Part shown: one piece after another, positions 24,023 to 31,756 of the stretch
How the letters are laid out: every line of letters begins with the position of its first letter
Numbering within the stretch: the first letter of the stretch is position 1
NCBI RefSeq assembly: GCF_000498395.2
Contig: NZ_CP010979.1
Span: 6,292,001 to 6,356,000 of the forward strand
Origin: Pseudomonas putida S13.1.2
Lineage (GTDB): Bacteria; Pseudomonadota; Gammaproteobacteria; Pseudomonadales; Pseudomonadaceae
Reading direction: 5' to 3'
Length of the DNA: 64,000 bases
The notes under the pieces: model-generated
What the model was told of the DNA's origin: nothing
Database searches by the model: none
Seen by the model: the letters and a program-made list of their open reading frames with translations, nothing else
Position numbers and translations under genes: made by a program

Positions 24023-24982
24023 GTGCGCCAGCGTTACCTCACCCTGTTGACCCTGTTCGCCAGCCTGCCGGCCGGCGCACTGACTTTCCAGACGCGCATG
24101 GAGAACATTGCCTGGAAGGTCGAGGGGGATCAGTTCGAGTGCCGTCTGATCCAGCCGATAGAAGGTTTTGGCAGCGGCGAGTTTGTGCGCCGGGCCGGTG
24201 AACAACCCGTGTTCCAGCTACGTTCGGACAGCAACGTACTGGGCGCAGGTACAGCCAGCCTGCTTGCGGCGGCGGCGCCGTGGCAGCCTGGGCGGGGTGA
24301 TATCAACCTGGGCAACGTACGCATGGCCCGCACCGGTGTGCTGTTCAGTTCCTCCCAGGGCCAGGCCAGCCGCCTGATCAACGGCTTGCTCGACGGGCGA
24401 AGCACAGTGGTGCGCAACTACACCGGTGAGGCCGGCAGGCCGATGGAAGTGCGTGTGCTGCCGGTAAGCTTCGCCAGGGCTTACAGCGACTACCAGGCCT
24501 GTGCCGGCAAGCTGCTGCCAATGAATTACGACCAGGTGCGCCAGACCCAGGTTGGTTTCCCGGGGGGCGGCACCGAGCTGGACGCGTCGGCGCGTGCACG
24601 GCTGGATGTGATCCTGGATTACATGAAAGCAGACCCGACGGTGAACCACATCGAGCTCGACGGCCATTCCGACAACAGTGGCAACCGCCTGACCAATCGT
24701 GACCTGTCGCGCCGTCGCGCGCTAGCGGTGGCTGACTACTTCAAGGCCCATGGATTAACTGAAGAACAGATCAATGTGCGCTTCCATGGCGAGCAGTACC
24801 CGTTGGTGAAAAACAACAGCGCTGCCAACCGGGCGCGCAATCGCCGGGTGAATATTGAACTGGACCGGGTGGCAGTGGTTGAGAAACCCGCGGAAAAACC
24901 GGCTGAACGAGCGGCGCCTGCCGCCCCGCCCCCAGCACCAGCCAGCCCGGCGGCTGCCGCGTCGGGGGCGAAGGCGCCCTGA
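24023..24982 (+). CDS. motY: MotY-like flagellar motor protein (OmpA family)
   Basis: 319-residue secreted protein with signal peptide MRQRYLTLLTLFASLPAGA, a MotY-type N domain, and an OmpA-like peptidoglycan-binding domain (about 180-285; IELDGHSDNSGN, NRARNRRVNIELD). A Pro/Ala-rich tail follows. GTG 24023 has GGAG six bases upstream; a GTG four codons earlier is an alternative. MotY proteins form a ring around the flagellar motor needed for stator work in Vibrio and P. aeruginosa. The assignment uses both the protein and the gene order between pyrC and argG, which I recall from P. aeruginosa. Confidence 0.82.
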   Translation: MRQRYLTLLTLFASLPAGALTFQTRMENIAWKVEGDQFECRLIQPIEGFGSGEFVRRAGEQPVFQLRSDSNVLGAGTASLLAAAAPWQPGRGDINLGNVRMARTGVLFSSSQGQASRLINGLLDGRSTVVRNYTGEAGRPMEVRVLPVSFARAYSDYQACAGKLLPMNYDQVRQTQVGFPGGGTELDASARARLDVILDYMKADPTVNHIELDGHSDNSGNRLTNRDLSRRRALAVADYFKAHGLTEEQINVRFHGEQYPLVKNNSAANRARNRRVNIELDRVAVVEKPAEKPAERAAPAAPPPAPASPAAAASGAKAP

Positions 24983-25295
24983 GATCGGTGTGCCTTCAGG
25001 TGTATGGAAAGAGATTGCATCAGGGCTACCAGGCGATCGCCACAACGTTTTCAGCGCCTATCAGATCGAGCGCCGCGCGGGCGGCGCTCGATCTCATAGG
25101 CGCTAGAGATGCTGAGGCATGCACTTTGATGCCCCGATACCATCCTGAGCCCCGCCCCCTGGATAGCCCTGAAACCCCCGTCGCCCTTCCGACAGTTCCT
25201 GTCGCTTTGTCGTCAGAAGCTGTCGCCCCACTGTAAATTTATCCGTAAGGCCGTTAGAATCGATCCCTTTCCGTACAACCCCGTGGAGTGATGGC
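24983..25295. other. motY-argG intergenic region
   Basis: 313 bases with a large stem-loop at 25053-25104 and no gene. The argG promoter should lie between about 25150 and 25280. I see no clear ArgR box. The argG ribosome site is GTGGAG, 7-12 bases before the ATG. Confidence 0.6.
25053..25104. repeat. Long palindrome, second REP class
   Basis: Two 24-base arms (25053-25076 and 25081-25104) pair at 23 of 24 positions around GCGG. The sequence (GCGCCTAT..GATCGAGCGCCGC) differs from the other REP elements here. Confidence 0.85.
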
Positions 25296-26513
25296 ATGGC
25301 GGACGTAAAAAAGGTCGTACTGGCGTATTCCGGCGGCCTTGATACTTCGGTGATTCTCAAGTGGCTGCAGGATACCTACAACTGCGAAGTGGTGACTTTC
25401 ACCGCTGACCTGGGTCAGGGCGAAGAGGTCGAGCCGGCCCGTGCCAAGGCCCAGGCAATGGGTGTTAAAGAGATCTACATCGACGACCTGCGCGAAGAGT
25501 TCGTGCGTGATTTCGTGTTCCCGATGTTCCGCGCCAACACCGTCTACGAAGGCGAGTACCTGCTGGGTACTTCCATTGCCCGCCCGCTGATCGCCAAGCG
25601 CCTGATCGAAATCGCCAACGAAACCGGCGCTGACGCCATTTCCCATGGCGCTACCGGCAAAGGCAACGACCAGGTTCGTTTCGAACTGGGTGCCTACGCC
25701 CTGAAACCAGGCGTCAAGGTCATCGCCCCGTGGCGTGAGTGGGACCTGCTGTCCCGCGAAAAACTGATGGACTACGCCGAAAAGCACGGCATCCCGATCG
25801 AGCGCCACGGCAAGAAGAAGTCGCCGTACTCGATGGACGCCAACCTGCTGCACATCTCCTACGAAGGCGGTGTCCTGGAAGATACCTGGACCGAGCACGA
25901 AGAAGACATGTGGCGCTGGAGCGTCTCGCCTGAGAACGCCCCGGACCAGGCAACCTACATTGAGCTGACCTACCGTAACGGTGACATCGTTGCCATCGAC
26001 GGCGTCGACAAGACCCCGGCCACCGTTCTGGCCGACCTGAACCGCATCGGTGGTGCCAACGGCATCGGTCGCCTGGACATCGTCGAAAACCGTTATGTCG
26101 GCATGAAGTCGCGTGGCTGCTATGAGACACCTGGCGGCACCATCATGCTCAAGGCCCACCGTGCCATCGAGTCGATCACCCTGGACCGCGAAGTCGCTCA
26201 CCTGAAGGATGAGCTGATGCCGAAGTACGCCAGCCTGATCTACACCGGCTACTGGTGGAGCCCGGAACGTCTGATGCTGCAACAGATGATCGACGCCTCG
26301 CAGACCAACGTGAATGGCGTGGTGCGCCTGAAGCTTTACAAGGGCAACGTCACCGTGGTCGGCCGCCAGTCGGACGACTCGCTGTTCGATGCCAACATCG
26401 CCACCTTCGAGGAAGATGGCGGCGCCTACAACCAGGCGGACGCTGCCGGCTTTATCAAGCTGAACGCTCTGCGCATGCGCATTGCTGCCAACAAGGGCCG
26501 TTCGCTGCTCTGA
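25296..26513 (+). CDS. argG: Argininosuccinate synthase
   Basis: 405-residue enzyme that joins citrulline and aspartate with ATP to form argininosuccinate. The P-loop AYSGGLDTSVI at the N-terminus and the segments HGATGKGNDQVRFE and KSRGCYETPGG are diagnostic. It completes the step after argF. A strong terminator follows. Confidence 0.98.
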   Translation: MADVKKVVLAYSGGLDTSVILKWLQDTYNCEVVTFTADLGQGEEVEPARAKAQAMGVKEIYIDDLREEFVRDFVFPMFRANTVYEGEYLLGTSIARPLIAKRLIEIANETGADAISHGATGKGNDQVRFELGAYALKPGVKVIAPWREWDLLSREKLMDYAEKHGIPIERHGKKKSPYSMDANLLHISYEGGVLEDTWTEHEEDMWRWSVSPENAPDQATYIELTYRNGDIVAIDGVDKTPATVLADLNRIGGANGIGRLDIVENRYVGMKSRGCYETPGGTIMLKAHRAIESITLDREVAHLKDELMPKYASLIYTGYWWSPERLMLQQMIDASQTNVNGVVRLKLYKGNVTVVGRQSDDSLFDANIATFEEDGGAYNQADAAGFIKLNALRMRIAANKGRSLL

Positions 26514-26530
26514 TTGTTGGCGCGTGTCGT

Positions 26531-26560
26531 AAAAACCCCGGCCCAGGCCGGGGTTTTTTT
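26531..26560 (+). terminator. argG terminator
   Basis: A-run, stem CCCCGGCC / GGCCGGGG, seven T residues. The symmetry lets it also end the converging gene at 26584. Confidence 0.93.
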
Positions 26561-26583
26561 ATGGGTGCAGAAAGTGCCCGGGT

Positions 26584-27066
26584 TCAGCGCTCGTCATTCA
26601 CGACATCGCCCTCAAGTGCACTGATCGACAGTTGCGCACATTGGCATCTGTCCAAGTTGCAAAAGCGCCAGGTTCGCGCCGGCAGGGGGGGGTGGGCAAG
26701 TGCAGAGAGGACTTGCTGCTCCATCATGCGGTTGGCGTCGGGGCCGGAAAACATGAACGTGACAGGCTCGCCCTGAACCCCTTCGCGGGCAGCGCTGGCC
26801 ATGGCAGGGGTGGCCACGGTGTTTGTAGGCTGCGGATTGTCGTACGACATTCTGTCGGGTGACGGGCTGTAGAACGACTTGTAGTTGAAATTGAGTGTCA
26901 GGAAAAACAGTGCAGTCAGAAAGAACGGGAAGCCCACAAGAAACCAGGTGTAGAGCGTTTGGCTGGACTCGCTGAGAAACGGCAGTGTCGCAAGGGCCGA
27001 GGCTTCGATAATACCCGCGAAGATGGCAATGATCGTCAGCGGGGCGACAGGTTGTGCTTGGGTCAT
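26584..27066 (-). CDS. Hypothetical membrane protein
   Basis: 160 residues, not recognised. Two hydrophobic helices at about 9-30 and 38-58 are followed by a soluble tail with a short Cys-containing motif, FCNLDRCQC. ATG 27066 is preceded by GGAGA at eight-base spacing, which supports it as a real gene. The tail includes a segment EGVQGEPVTFMFSGPDANRMMEQQ that might be a small ligand-binding or partner-binding region. Function unknown. Confidence 0.6.
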   Translation of the reverse strand: MTQAQPVAPLTIIAIFAGIIEASALATLPFLSESSQTLYTWFLVGFPFFLTALFFLTLNFNYKSFYSPSPDRMSYDNPQPTNTVATPAMASAAREGVQGEPVTFMFSGPDANRMMEQQVLSALAHPPLPARTWRFCNLDRCQCAQLSISALEGDVVNDER

Positions 27067-27436
27067 TTGGGCCGTCTCCAGCGGTTTTCCCCATCTTTAC
27101 CTTACCGTTGCGCTCAACTAAAGACTGGATTGATTTCCGAATGAGGAATAATCGCCAAATAGCCTGGAGGCTTTGATTTTTCACCTTGTTTGAAGTGGAT
27201 TTGTCTTCAAGAGCGCGTCAGCTTTCAACTGGTGCGCACGTGCGGCCGAATGCTACCGTCCGTTTGGTAATAAAGATGTTAGTTGTTACAACTGCACCCG
27301 TTATTTGTAGGAAATTTCCGTAAGTGATGTAAGTTTCTTCTGCTCATGAGTTTCGTCGGGAATTCGCTGCGCCATCGGGCGCCCTGTCGGTTATCGTGGC
27401 GTGCCAACGCAAAAATAATGAATCAATGGATATCGC
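27067..27436. other. A/T-rich intergenic region
   Basis: 370 bases between divergent genes, clearly more A/T-rich than its surroundings. It should hold promoters for the membrane protein and the response regulator. I find no repeat or regulator box I would defend. Confidence 0.5.
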
Positions 27437-28060
27437 ATGAATAAAGTGCTTATCGTGGATGATCATCCGGTCATCCGCCTGGCCGTGCGCATGCTGATGG
27501 AGCGGCATGGGTATGACGTCGTGGCGGAGACCGACAACGGGGTGGCTGCACTGCAACTCACACGGCAACACCTGCCGGATATCGTGGTGCTCGATATTGG
27601 CATCCCCAGACTGGATGGCCTGGAGGTGATCGCGCGCATGGCAACCTTCAGCCCGTGCAGCAAGGTGCTGGTGCTGACGTCACAGGCCCCCGGCAACTTC
27701 TCGATGCGCTGCATGCAGGCGGGTGCATCAGGTTACGTGTGCAAGCAGCAGGAACTCACCGAGCTGCTGAGCGCTATCAAGGCCGTGCTGTCGGGTTACA
27801 GCTACTTTCCCAACCAGGCCCTTCATGCGTCGCGAGGCAGGGGAGGGGGTAGCGAGACGGATATGGTCAACCGTCTCTCGGCGCGCGAGATGACCGTGTT
27901 GCAACAGCTGGCGCGAGGGCGCTCGAACAAGGAAATTGCCGACAGCATGTTCCTCAGCAACAAGACGGTCAGTACCTACAAGTCCCGGCTGTTGCTCAAG
28001 CTCAATGCACGGTCGCTGGTTGACCTGATCGAGCTGGCGCAGCGGCAAGGTCTTAACTGA
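27437..28060 (+). CDS. NarL/LuxR-family response regulator, orphan
   Basis: 207-residue regulator. The receiver domain (1-115) has Asp8-Asp9, the phospho-acceptor Asp53 in VLDIGIPRLDG, and Thr/Lys switch residues (VLTSQ, YVCKQQ). The C-terminal LuxR helix-turn-helix (about 145-205) contains LSAREMTVLQQLARGRSNKEIA and NKTVSTYKSRLL. It resembles BvgA-type regulators. No kinase gene is adjacent. It is preceded by the A/T-rich region. Confidence 0.88.
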   Translation: MNKVLIVDDHPVIRLAVRMLMERHGYDVVAETDNGVAALQLTRQHLPDIVVLDIGIPRLDGLEVIARMATFSPCSKVLVLTSQAPGNFSMRCMQAGASGYVCKQQELTELLSAIKAVLSGYSYFPNQALHASRGRGGGSETDMVNRLSAREMTVLQQLARGRSNKEIADSMFLSNKTVSTYKSRLLLKLNARSLVDLIELAQRQGLN

Positions 28061-28062
28061 CT

Positions 28063-28101
28063 GCCAGGCTGCAAAGCCTCCATTCCGGAGGCTTTGCCTG
28101 G
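28063..28101. terminator. Hairpin after the response regulator gene
   Basis: A perfect ten-base stem CAAAGCCTCC / GGAGGCTTTG around ATTCC, extended by CCAGG / CCTGG, between converging genes. No T-run. Confidence 0.6.
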
Positions 28102-28115
28102 GCTCCCGAGCAGCG

Positions 28116-28292
28116 CTACAAGTCGTAGTCGAAATCGGCCAACTGCTTTTGCAGGCGCCGTTCTTCCAGCATGTTGTCGATGGTGCGGCGTTTGCTCAGA
28201 TTGGTCTTTGCGCTCTCCACCTGGGGTTCCGCTTCATCTTCTGTGGCAACAAAATCATCTTCGATCGACAGGTCGTCTTTATCGGTGCTCAT
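28116..28292 (-). CDS. Small acidic protein, PA3496 family
   Basis: 58 residues, highly charged: an acidic N-half and a basic C-half (NLSKRRTIDNMLEERRLQKQL). ATG 28292 follows GGAG at eight bases; an ATG four codons upstream is less likely. It resembles the small conserved protein found beside nth in Pseudomonas, annotated as a putative envelope integrity protein. Function is not established. Confidence 0.72.
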   Translation of the reverse strand: MSTDKDDLSIEDDFVATEDEAEPQVESAKTNLSKRRTIDNMLEERRLQKQLADFDYDL

Positions 28293-28395
28293 GAGTCGCT
28301 CCAAGCCAAGGGGCCATTGGCCGTCCTTATAACCAGAAAGCAGACGCCGGTAAAAAAGATTTTTTCAATCGCCGCGAGCGGTTTGAGCTATCGGC

Positions 28396-29034
28396 TCAAT
28401 CGTCGCTGGTCTTGTGCTTGTATTCGCACAAGTCTTCGATCCGGCAACTGCCGCACCTTGGCTTGCGTGCCTGGCACACATAACGCCCATGCAGGATCAA
28501 CCAGTGATGGGCGTCGAGCAGGTAGTCCTTTGGCACGAACTTGACCAATTTCTTCTCCACCTCCAGCACCGTCTTGCCCGGCGCAATGCCCGTGCGGTTG
28601 CTGACCCGGAATATATGGGTATCCACTGCCATGGTCGGTTGGCGGAATGCAGTGTTCAGCACTACGTTGGCGGTCTTGCGGCCCACGCCGGGCAATGCCT
28701 CCAAAGCTTCGCGGGTTTGTGGCACCTGGCTGCCGTGCTGCTCGACCAGCAGCCGACAGGCTTCGATGACGTTCTTGGCCTTGCTGTTGTAAAGCCCGAT
28801 GGTCTTGATGTATTCGCTCAGGCCGGCGACGCCCAGGGCAGAGATGGCCTCGGGGGTATTGGCGACGGGGAACAGGCGGGCGGTGGCCTTGTTGACGCCG
28901 ACGTCGGTGGATTGCGCGGACAGCGTCACAGCGACCAGCAGTTCGAACGGGGTGGTGTAGGCCAGTTCGGTCTTCGGGTCGGGGTTGTCTTCGTGCAGCC
29001 TGCGAAAGATCTCCAGGCGTTTGGCGGCATTCAT
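28396..29034 (-). CDS. nth: Endonuclease III
   Basis: 212-residue DNA glycosylase/AP lyase that removes oxidised pyrimidines. It has the helix-hairpin-helix LPGVGRKTANVVL with the catalytic Lys, the catalytic Asp in AVDTHIFRV, and a C-terminal [4Fe-4S] site (Cys-x6-Cys-x2-Cys-x5-Cys in VCQARKPRCGSCRIEDLC). It begins five bases after the rnfE-like stop and is part of the same unit. Confidence 0.96.
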   Translation of the reverse strand: MNAAKRLEIFRRLHEDNPDPKTELAYTTPFELLVAVTLSAQSTDVGVNKATARLFPVANTPEAISALGVAGLSEYIKTIGLYNSKAKNVIEACRLLVEQHGSQVPQTREALEALPGVGRKTANVVLNTAFRQPTMAVDTHIFRVSNRTGIAPGKTVLEVEKKLVKFVPKDYLLDAHHWLILHGRYVCQARKPRCGSCRIEDLCEYKHKTSDD

Positions 29035-29038
29035 GAAA

Positions 29039-29563
29039 TCAGAGCTTTCCTTGACGACGTGAGTGGGCTGAGCCCGGACGCAGGCGATTGTACAAGGCCA
29101 GCAGCAGTCCGAGCAGTAGCAGCGCGCCGGGGGCCAGGCTGGCAAGGTGCAGACCGGTCAGCTCGGCCAACCATTGGCGGAAGGCGCCGAGCAGCAGGCA
29201 GATGGCAAGCACGGCGCCAAGGTGCCTGGCGAGCAGGCGCCAGCGGCCCTGGCCAGGCAACAGGTGGTCGAAAGCCAGGCATTGCAGGCAAAGCAGCGCA
29301 GGATAATGGCCGAGGGCAATGGCCAGTGGCAGTAGCCACGCCCGCAGGGCCAGTTGCAGGCAGCTTGTCAGGGCCGCCAACAGCAGCAGGCTTGCCAGCA
29401 CGTATGCCCAGGTGGCCAGCCGCTGGCGCAAGGGGGCCAGCAGCAACTGGTGCAAGCTGCTGATCACTATCGCGCACACGCCGATGGCAGCGCCCTCGCG
29501 CAGCGTTCTGGTGGCGCCAAGTACGGGCACAAGGCTTGCGGCCAGCCAGTAGAAGCTATTCAT
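29039..29563 (-). CDS. rnfE: RnfE-like membrane protein, divergent
   Basis: 174 residues, shorter than usual RnfE (about 230), with five to six hydrophobic segments. The N-terminal segment aligns with the RnfE 'LLGLCPLLAV' region but reads LAASLVPVLGA, with the cluster-binding Cys missing. The second site (VTNC in RnfE) is replaced by LLCLQCLAFD, where a Cys remains one position off. It is encoded between rnfG and nth and overlaps rnfG by eight bases. Assignment to RnfE relies largely on gene order. Confidence 0.68.
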   Translation of the reverse strand: MNSFYWLAASLVPVLGATRTLREGAAIGVCAIVISSLHQLLLAPLRQRLATWAYVLASLLLLAALTSCLQLALRAWLLPLAIALGHYPALLCLQCLAFDHLLPGQGRWRLLARHLGAVLAICLLLGAFRQWLAELTGLHLASLAPGALLLLGLLLALYNRLRPGSAHSRRQGKL

Positions 29564-30158
29564 GCGCGGTGCCCTCCAGCAGCATGCTGCGCTGCTCGTC
29601 GAAATAGGTCAGGGCTTCCTGTAATGCTGTGATCACTGCCCGCGAGGTCACGGTTGCGCCAGCCAGTTGGTCGAAGTCACCCTGGTCCCGCTTCAACGCC
29701 CAGCGGTCGCCCAACTGACGGTTGGCAAACTGCCCCAACCAGTCCACCTGCGGGTCTGCCAGGCGGGCGCCCAACCCAGGGCTTTCCTGTTGCTCGACCA
29801 CTTGGCTGCCGATCAGTCGGCCGTCTGTGGCGATGGCAATGCTCAGCACGATCGGCCCGGCATAGCCTTGGGCCTGCGTGATCAGGATGATTGCGGTTGG
29901 CTCGCCTGCCCGCATTGCCCGGTAAGCTGCCAGGATACGGCTGTTTGGCCGCTGTGCGGCGGGCCTTGGAAGGGGCGTGTCCAGTGGCTGGTTGTCGTAA
30001 CTCCCTTCAGGCAGCACCGCCAATCGTTGACGGCTTTGCAGTTGCTTCTCGGCGCTGGCAATGGCAGTACCGGTCCATTGTCGCCATGCCAGCGTGGCAG
30101 ACACAGCCAGTGCCCCGGTGAGCAGCAGCAGGCCTGCATTTCGCGCCAGGCTGTTCAT
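29556..30158 (-). CDS. rnfG: RnfG-like flavoprotein subunit
   Basis: 200 residues with an N-terminal membrane anchor (about 8-26) and a periplasmic FMN-binding domain. It keeps the family motif ESPGLGARL and the flavinylation-type motif LAGATVTS, whose Thr169 would carry covalent FMN (attached by ApbE in this family). The open frame extends 53 codons upstream, but the ATG at 30158 overlaps the rnfD stop as ATGA and starts the conserved anchor. Confidence 0.84.
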   Translation of the reverse strand: MNSLARNAGLLLLTGALAVSATLAWRQWTGTAIASAEKQLQSRQRLAVLPEGSYDNQPLDTPLPRPAAQRPNSRILAAYRAMRAGEPTAIILITQAQGYAGPIVLSIAIATDGRLIGSQVVEQQESPGLGARLADPQVDWLGQFANRQLGDRWALKRDQGDFDQLAGATVTSRAVITALQEALTYFDEQRSMLLEGTAHE

Positions 30159-31129
30159 CGGGCGGCCTGCTGGCGCTGCAGGGCCAGGCGCTCTAGGCTC
30201 GGCGCCACGAGGTTCATCAGCAGGATGGCGAATGCTGTGCCATCCGGGTAGCTGCCCCAGGTGCGAATCAGGTAGATCAGCAGCCCTGCTCCCAGGCCAA
30301 AGCACAACCTGGCCCACTCATTTTTGGGGCCGGAGACGGGCTCGGTGGCAATGAAGAACGCCGCCAGCATGGTCGAGCCGGAGAACAGGTGCAGCAACGG
30401 TGAGCCGTTGGAGTCCGACCCCGAACCGTTCCAGCCCAACAGGCTGAACACGAATAGCCCTGCCAGCAAGCCCGCAGGCGCATGCCAGCTGATCACCTTG
30501 CGCTGCAGCAGAAACAGGCCGCCCAGCAGGAACGCCAGGTTGGCCCATTCGCTGCCCCTCCCACCCATACTGCCGAAGCCCGGGTGGCTGGCGAACAGTT
30601 CATCCATGGTGAGGCTGCGGTTGTGGCGCAGGCCGTCGAGCAGCGTAGGGCGGGCCCAGGCATCGATGTGTTCGTTACCCGCAAACATCTGATGCAGGGT
30701 ATCCAGCAGGCCGGGTGCGGGCCCTGGCCAGTGGTTCATCTGTAACGGGAAGCTCAGCAACACGAAGGCATAACCGACCATGGCCGGGTTGAACAGGTTG
30801 CGTCCGACACCGCCAAAGGCCTGCTTGCCGATGCCGATGGCAACGCTTGTGGCCACCACCGGCAACCACCACGGGGCCAGGGTGGGCAGGGCGCACGCCA
30901 GCAAGACGGCTGTCACCAGTGCGCTGCAGTCGCCAAGCGCCGGCTTCAGCGTTTGCCCGCGCATTGCCAGCAGCAGGGTTTCGCAGAGTATGGCGGCACT
31001 GGCGCAGAGCAACAGGTTCACCAGCAAACCCCAGCCGTGCAGCCACAGCAGTGTCAGCAGGCCAGGTATGCAGGCCAGCAAGACCAGGCTCATGCTGGTG
31101 CGTAGTCGCGGGTCAGGGCTGGTATTCAT
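30155..31129 (-). CDS. rnfD: RnfD-like membrane flavoprotein subunit
   Basis: 324 residues with about nine membrane segments. The conserved RnfD/NqrB motif GGVGRNLFNPAMVGYA is at about 106-121, and the C-terminal GSYPDGTAFAILLMNL is typical. The flavinylation segment is changed: Thr162 in DAWARPTLLDG aligns with the Thr of the usual (S/A)TPL motif. It overlaps both neighbours by ATGA junctions. Confidence 0.86.
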   Translation of the reverse strand: MNTSPDPRLRTSMSLVLLACIPGLLTLLWLHGWGLLVNLLLCASAAILCETLLLAMRGQTLKPALGDCSALVTAVLLACALPTLAPWWLPVVATSVAIGIGKQAFGGVGRNLFNPAMVGYAFVLLSFPLQMNHWPGPAPGLLDTLHQMFAGNEHIDAWARPTLLDGLRHNRSLTMDELFASHPGFGSMGGRGSEWANLAFLLGGLFLLQRKVISWHAPAGLLAGLFVFSLLGWNGSGSDSNGSPLLHLFSGSTMLAAFFIATEPVSGPKNEWARLCFGLGAGLLIYLIRTWGSYPDGTAFAILLMNLVAPSLERLALQRQQAAR

Positions 31130-31668
31130 TGTGCAAACAACCCATTGAAACCGGAAAATGCCATGGCCATTACCCCGGCACCGATCAGTTCGATAGGCAG
31201 GCCGCGCAGCACGCCGGGGATATCGGCATGGGCACTGCGCTGGCGCAGGTCAGTGAACAAGACCAGTGCCAGCCAGAAGCCACCACCGGCCAGCAAGGCT
31301 TGCAGCAGAATGGCGGGCCACGTGCTGTCGTCGCTGGTCTGCTGTAGCGCCAGCCCCAGCGCTACGGCATTGCTCAAGAGCAGGGCTGGCAACCCCGTCA
31401 CGGGCCAGGTCGGGCGCCATTTGTCCAGCAGCCACGGCACACCCCAGGCAAGCAATGCCAGCCAGGGCAATAGCACGAACAGAGCAAGGTCGTGGATGTG
31501 CAACGGGGCAAGTCGCATCAGCAACTGGGCACCGATCACGCCCAGCGCAATGCACAGCGCGCAGGCCAGGCCGTGCACATGCAGGTGCAGCCTGGGGGCT
31601 GACGGTTGTAGCAGGCACAGGTGATTGACCAGCGCGGCGCTGATCAGGACCAGGATGTAGTCGTTCAT
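31126..31668 (-). CDS. rnfA: RnfA-like membrane protein lacking cluster cysteines
   Basis: 180 residues with six hydrophobic segments. N-terminal MNDYILVLISAALVNHL and C-terminal GLPIELIGAGVMAMAFSGF match RnfA. The two Cys that bind the membrane [2Fe-2S] cluster are gone: the LGLCPF region is replaced by residues 20-26 (LQPSAPR), and TTNCAVLG by LSNAVALG (Ala101 at the Cys position). ATG 31668 starts the conserved region; an ATG 23 codons upstream is unlikely. First gene of the rnfADGE-nth unit. Confidence 0.82.
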   Translation of the reverse strand: MNDYILVLISAALVNHLCLLQPSAPRLHLHVHGLACALCIALGVIGAQLLMRLAPLHIHDLALFVLLPWLALLAWGVPWLLDKWRPTWPVTGLPALLLSNAVALGLALQQTSDDSTWPAILLQALLAGGGFWLALVLFTDLRQRSAHADIPGVLRGLPIELIGAGVMAMAFSGFNGLFAQ

Positions 31669-31725
31669 GAGATGACGATAGCCGGGAATCAGGGTGATTG
31701 TCCGGCAAGCAAGGCGCAGAAGGAA

Positions 31726-31751
31726 CTGCCCCGGCACGAGGGCCGGGGCAG
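31726..31751 (-). terminator. Hairpin after metG
   Basis: Ten-base stem CTGCCCCGGC / GCCGGGGCAG with a six-base loop, just after the metG stop, followed by a pyrimidine-rich stretch. Confidence 0.6.
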
Positions 31752-31756
31752 GGGCG

